Shown piece by piece: positions 63,587-64,000 of a DNA stretch of 64,000 nt. Position numbers and translations under genes: made by a program. The stretch spans positions 62,001-126,000 of the forward strand of contig CAJNOJ010000160.1 of assembly GCA_905250025.1 (NCBI GenBank), written 5' to 3'. The notes beneath the pieces are model-generated. The model worked only from the letters and a program-made list of their open reading frames with translations. It was not told the origin of the DNA and did no database searches. How positions within the stretch are numbered: the first letter of the stretch is position 1; every line of letters starts with the position of its first letter. The stretch is from Adineta ricciae. Lineage: Eukaryota > Rotifera > Eurotatoria > Adinetida > Adinetidae.

Positions 63587-64000
63587 ATGACATTTTCAAA
63601 GATTCCGACGCCTCGGGTCGATCCCGTAACCGGTGAAACGTATTACACCCGAGAAGATGCGATGAATTTAAGTCCTCAGCAATACGAAGAATGGGTTTAT
63701 TCAAATAAAACAGTACATGTGAACGAAGTTCGTTTGTACGAACAGAAATTTTGGAATATTCTACTAACAAAATCTCCGCCATTCCTACCGTTACTATTTT
63801 GGCCGTTCGTTATTTACTATCTGACAACACCAATGACATTCCTTCGATTCATGTGGATATGCACCGGATTGCTCCTTTGGTTTCCAATGGAATATGTATT
63901 TCATCGCTTTCTTTTTCATCTACCAGTCGTCGGCATCCGTTCCCAAAAATTTCATTTTTTCCTACACGGAATTCATCATGTTGCCCCAACTGATCTCTGG
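63587..64000 (+). CDS. Fatty acid 2-hydroxylase-like protein (3' partial)
   Basis: Starts MTFSKIPTPRVDPVTGETYY and runs off the window. EEWVYSNKTVHVNEVRLYEQ, two hydrophobic helices (FLPLLFWPFVIYYL; FMWICTGLLLWFP) and the histidine motifs EYVFHRFLFHLP and FHFFLHGIHHVAPTD identify the FA2H/Scs7 di-metal hydroxylase. It hydroxylates the acyl chain of sphingolipids in the ER. The N-terminal cytochrome b5 domain of human FA2H and yeast Scs7 is absent here, as in plant enzymes, so a separate cytochrome b5 is presumably the electron donor. Confidence 0.85.
   Translation, partial: MTFSKIPTPRVDPVTGETYYTREDAMNLSPQQYEEWVYSNKTVHVNEVRLYEQKFWNILLTKSPPFLPLLFWPFVIYYLTTPMTFLRFMWICTGLLLWFPMEYVFHRFLFHLPVVGIRSQKFHFFLHGIHHVAPTDLW

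Overview
The window looks like nuclear DNA of a small, gene-dense metazoan, most likely a bdelloid rotifer of the Adineta/Rotaria type. Seen directly: an AT-rich sequence, many genes split by introns of about 45-60 bp with GT...AG ends, short intergenic gaps on both strands, and animal-specific orthologs (NEK1, GALNT7, VPS4, BACURD/KCTD, GPLD1, aftiphilin, FOXRED2, MAPKAPK2). Also pointing to bdelloids are a CxxC B-box-like/coiled-coil protein type that I associate with them and at least one intronless bacterial/fungal-type enzyme gene. The species assignment is inference.

Layout. 0-10.4 kb: the end of an unknown gene, an LRRC14/PRAME-like leucine-rich protein (-), then five tightly packed + strand genes: ZDHHC6 palmitoyltransferase, a lark/RBM4-like RRM protein, NUDT17, PTRH2 and a BACURD-type Cullin-3 adaptor. 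10.5-13.2 kb: a decayed membrane-protein gene, an empty stretch and SPCS1 (-). 13.5-20.4 kb: NEK1-like kinase (+) and GPLD1 (-), tail to tail. 21-30.9 kb: a small unknown membrane protein (+), two paralogous B-box/coiled-coil genes (-), an A20-like OTU deubiquitinase (-) that shares a two-zinc-ribbon tail with its neighbour, a small unknown gene (+), UBXN11 (-) and TOMM20 (-). 31-36.3 kb: an atypical ARF-like GTPase (+), aftiphilin (-), a 2 kb gap, and a neuropeptide precursor with seven amidated repeat peptides (+). 36.7-41.1 kb: two tandem VPS4 genes (-) with a converted ATPase core. 41.6-47.9 kb: a NodL/Maa-type sugar O-acetyltransferase (+), GALNT7 with a 5-nt microexon (+), UBL4A-like (-) and MAPKAPK2-like (-). 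47.9-51.1 kb: mostly empty, with an assembly gap and one orphan terminal exon. 51.1-57.6 kb: FOXRED2, a myosin essential light chain and a rhodopsin-family GPCR (all -). 57.6-60.6 kb: empty. 60.6-64 kb: an intronless YrhK-like membrane protein, an EF-hand protein, an acyl-protein thioesterase and the start of a fatty-acid 2-hydroxylase (all +).

The genes do not form operons and are mostly housekeeping. Themes recur: ER quality control and targeting (SPCS1, UBL4A, FOXRED2, UBXN11, ZDHHC6), ubiquitin/ESCRT biology (OTU deubiquitinase, BACURD, B-box proteins, VPS4 pair), and lipid or GPI metabolism (GPLD1, FA2H, acyl-protein thioesterase). The most novel object is the neuropeptide precursor at 35.7-36.3 kb. 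Next are the ubiquitin-related cluster with a shared zinc tail at 21.7-26.2 kb and the VPS4 conversion tract.
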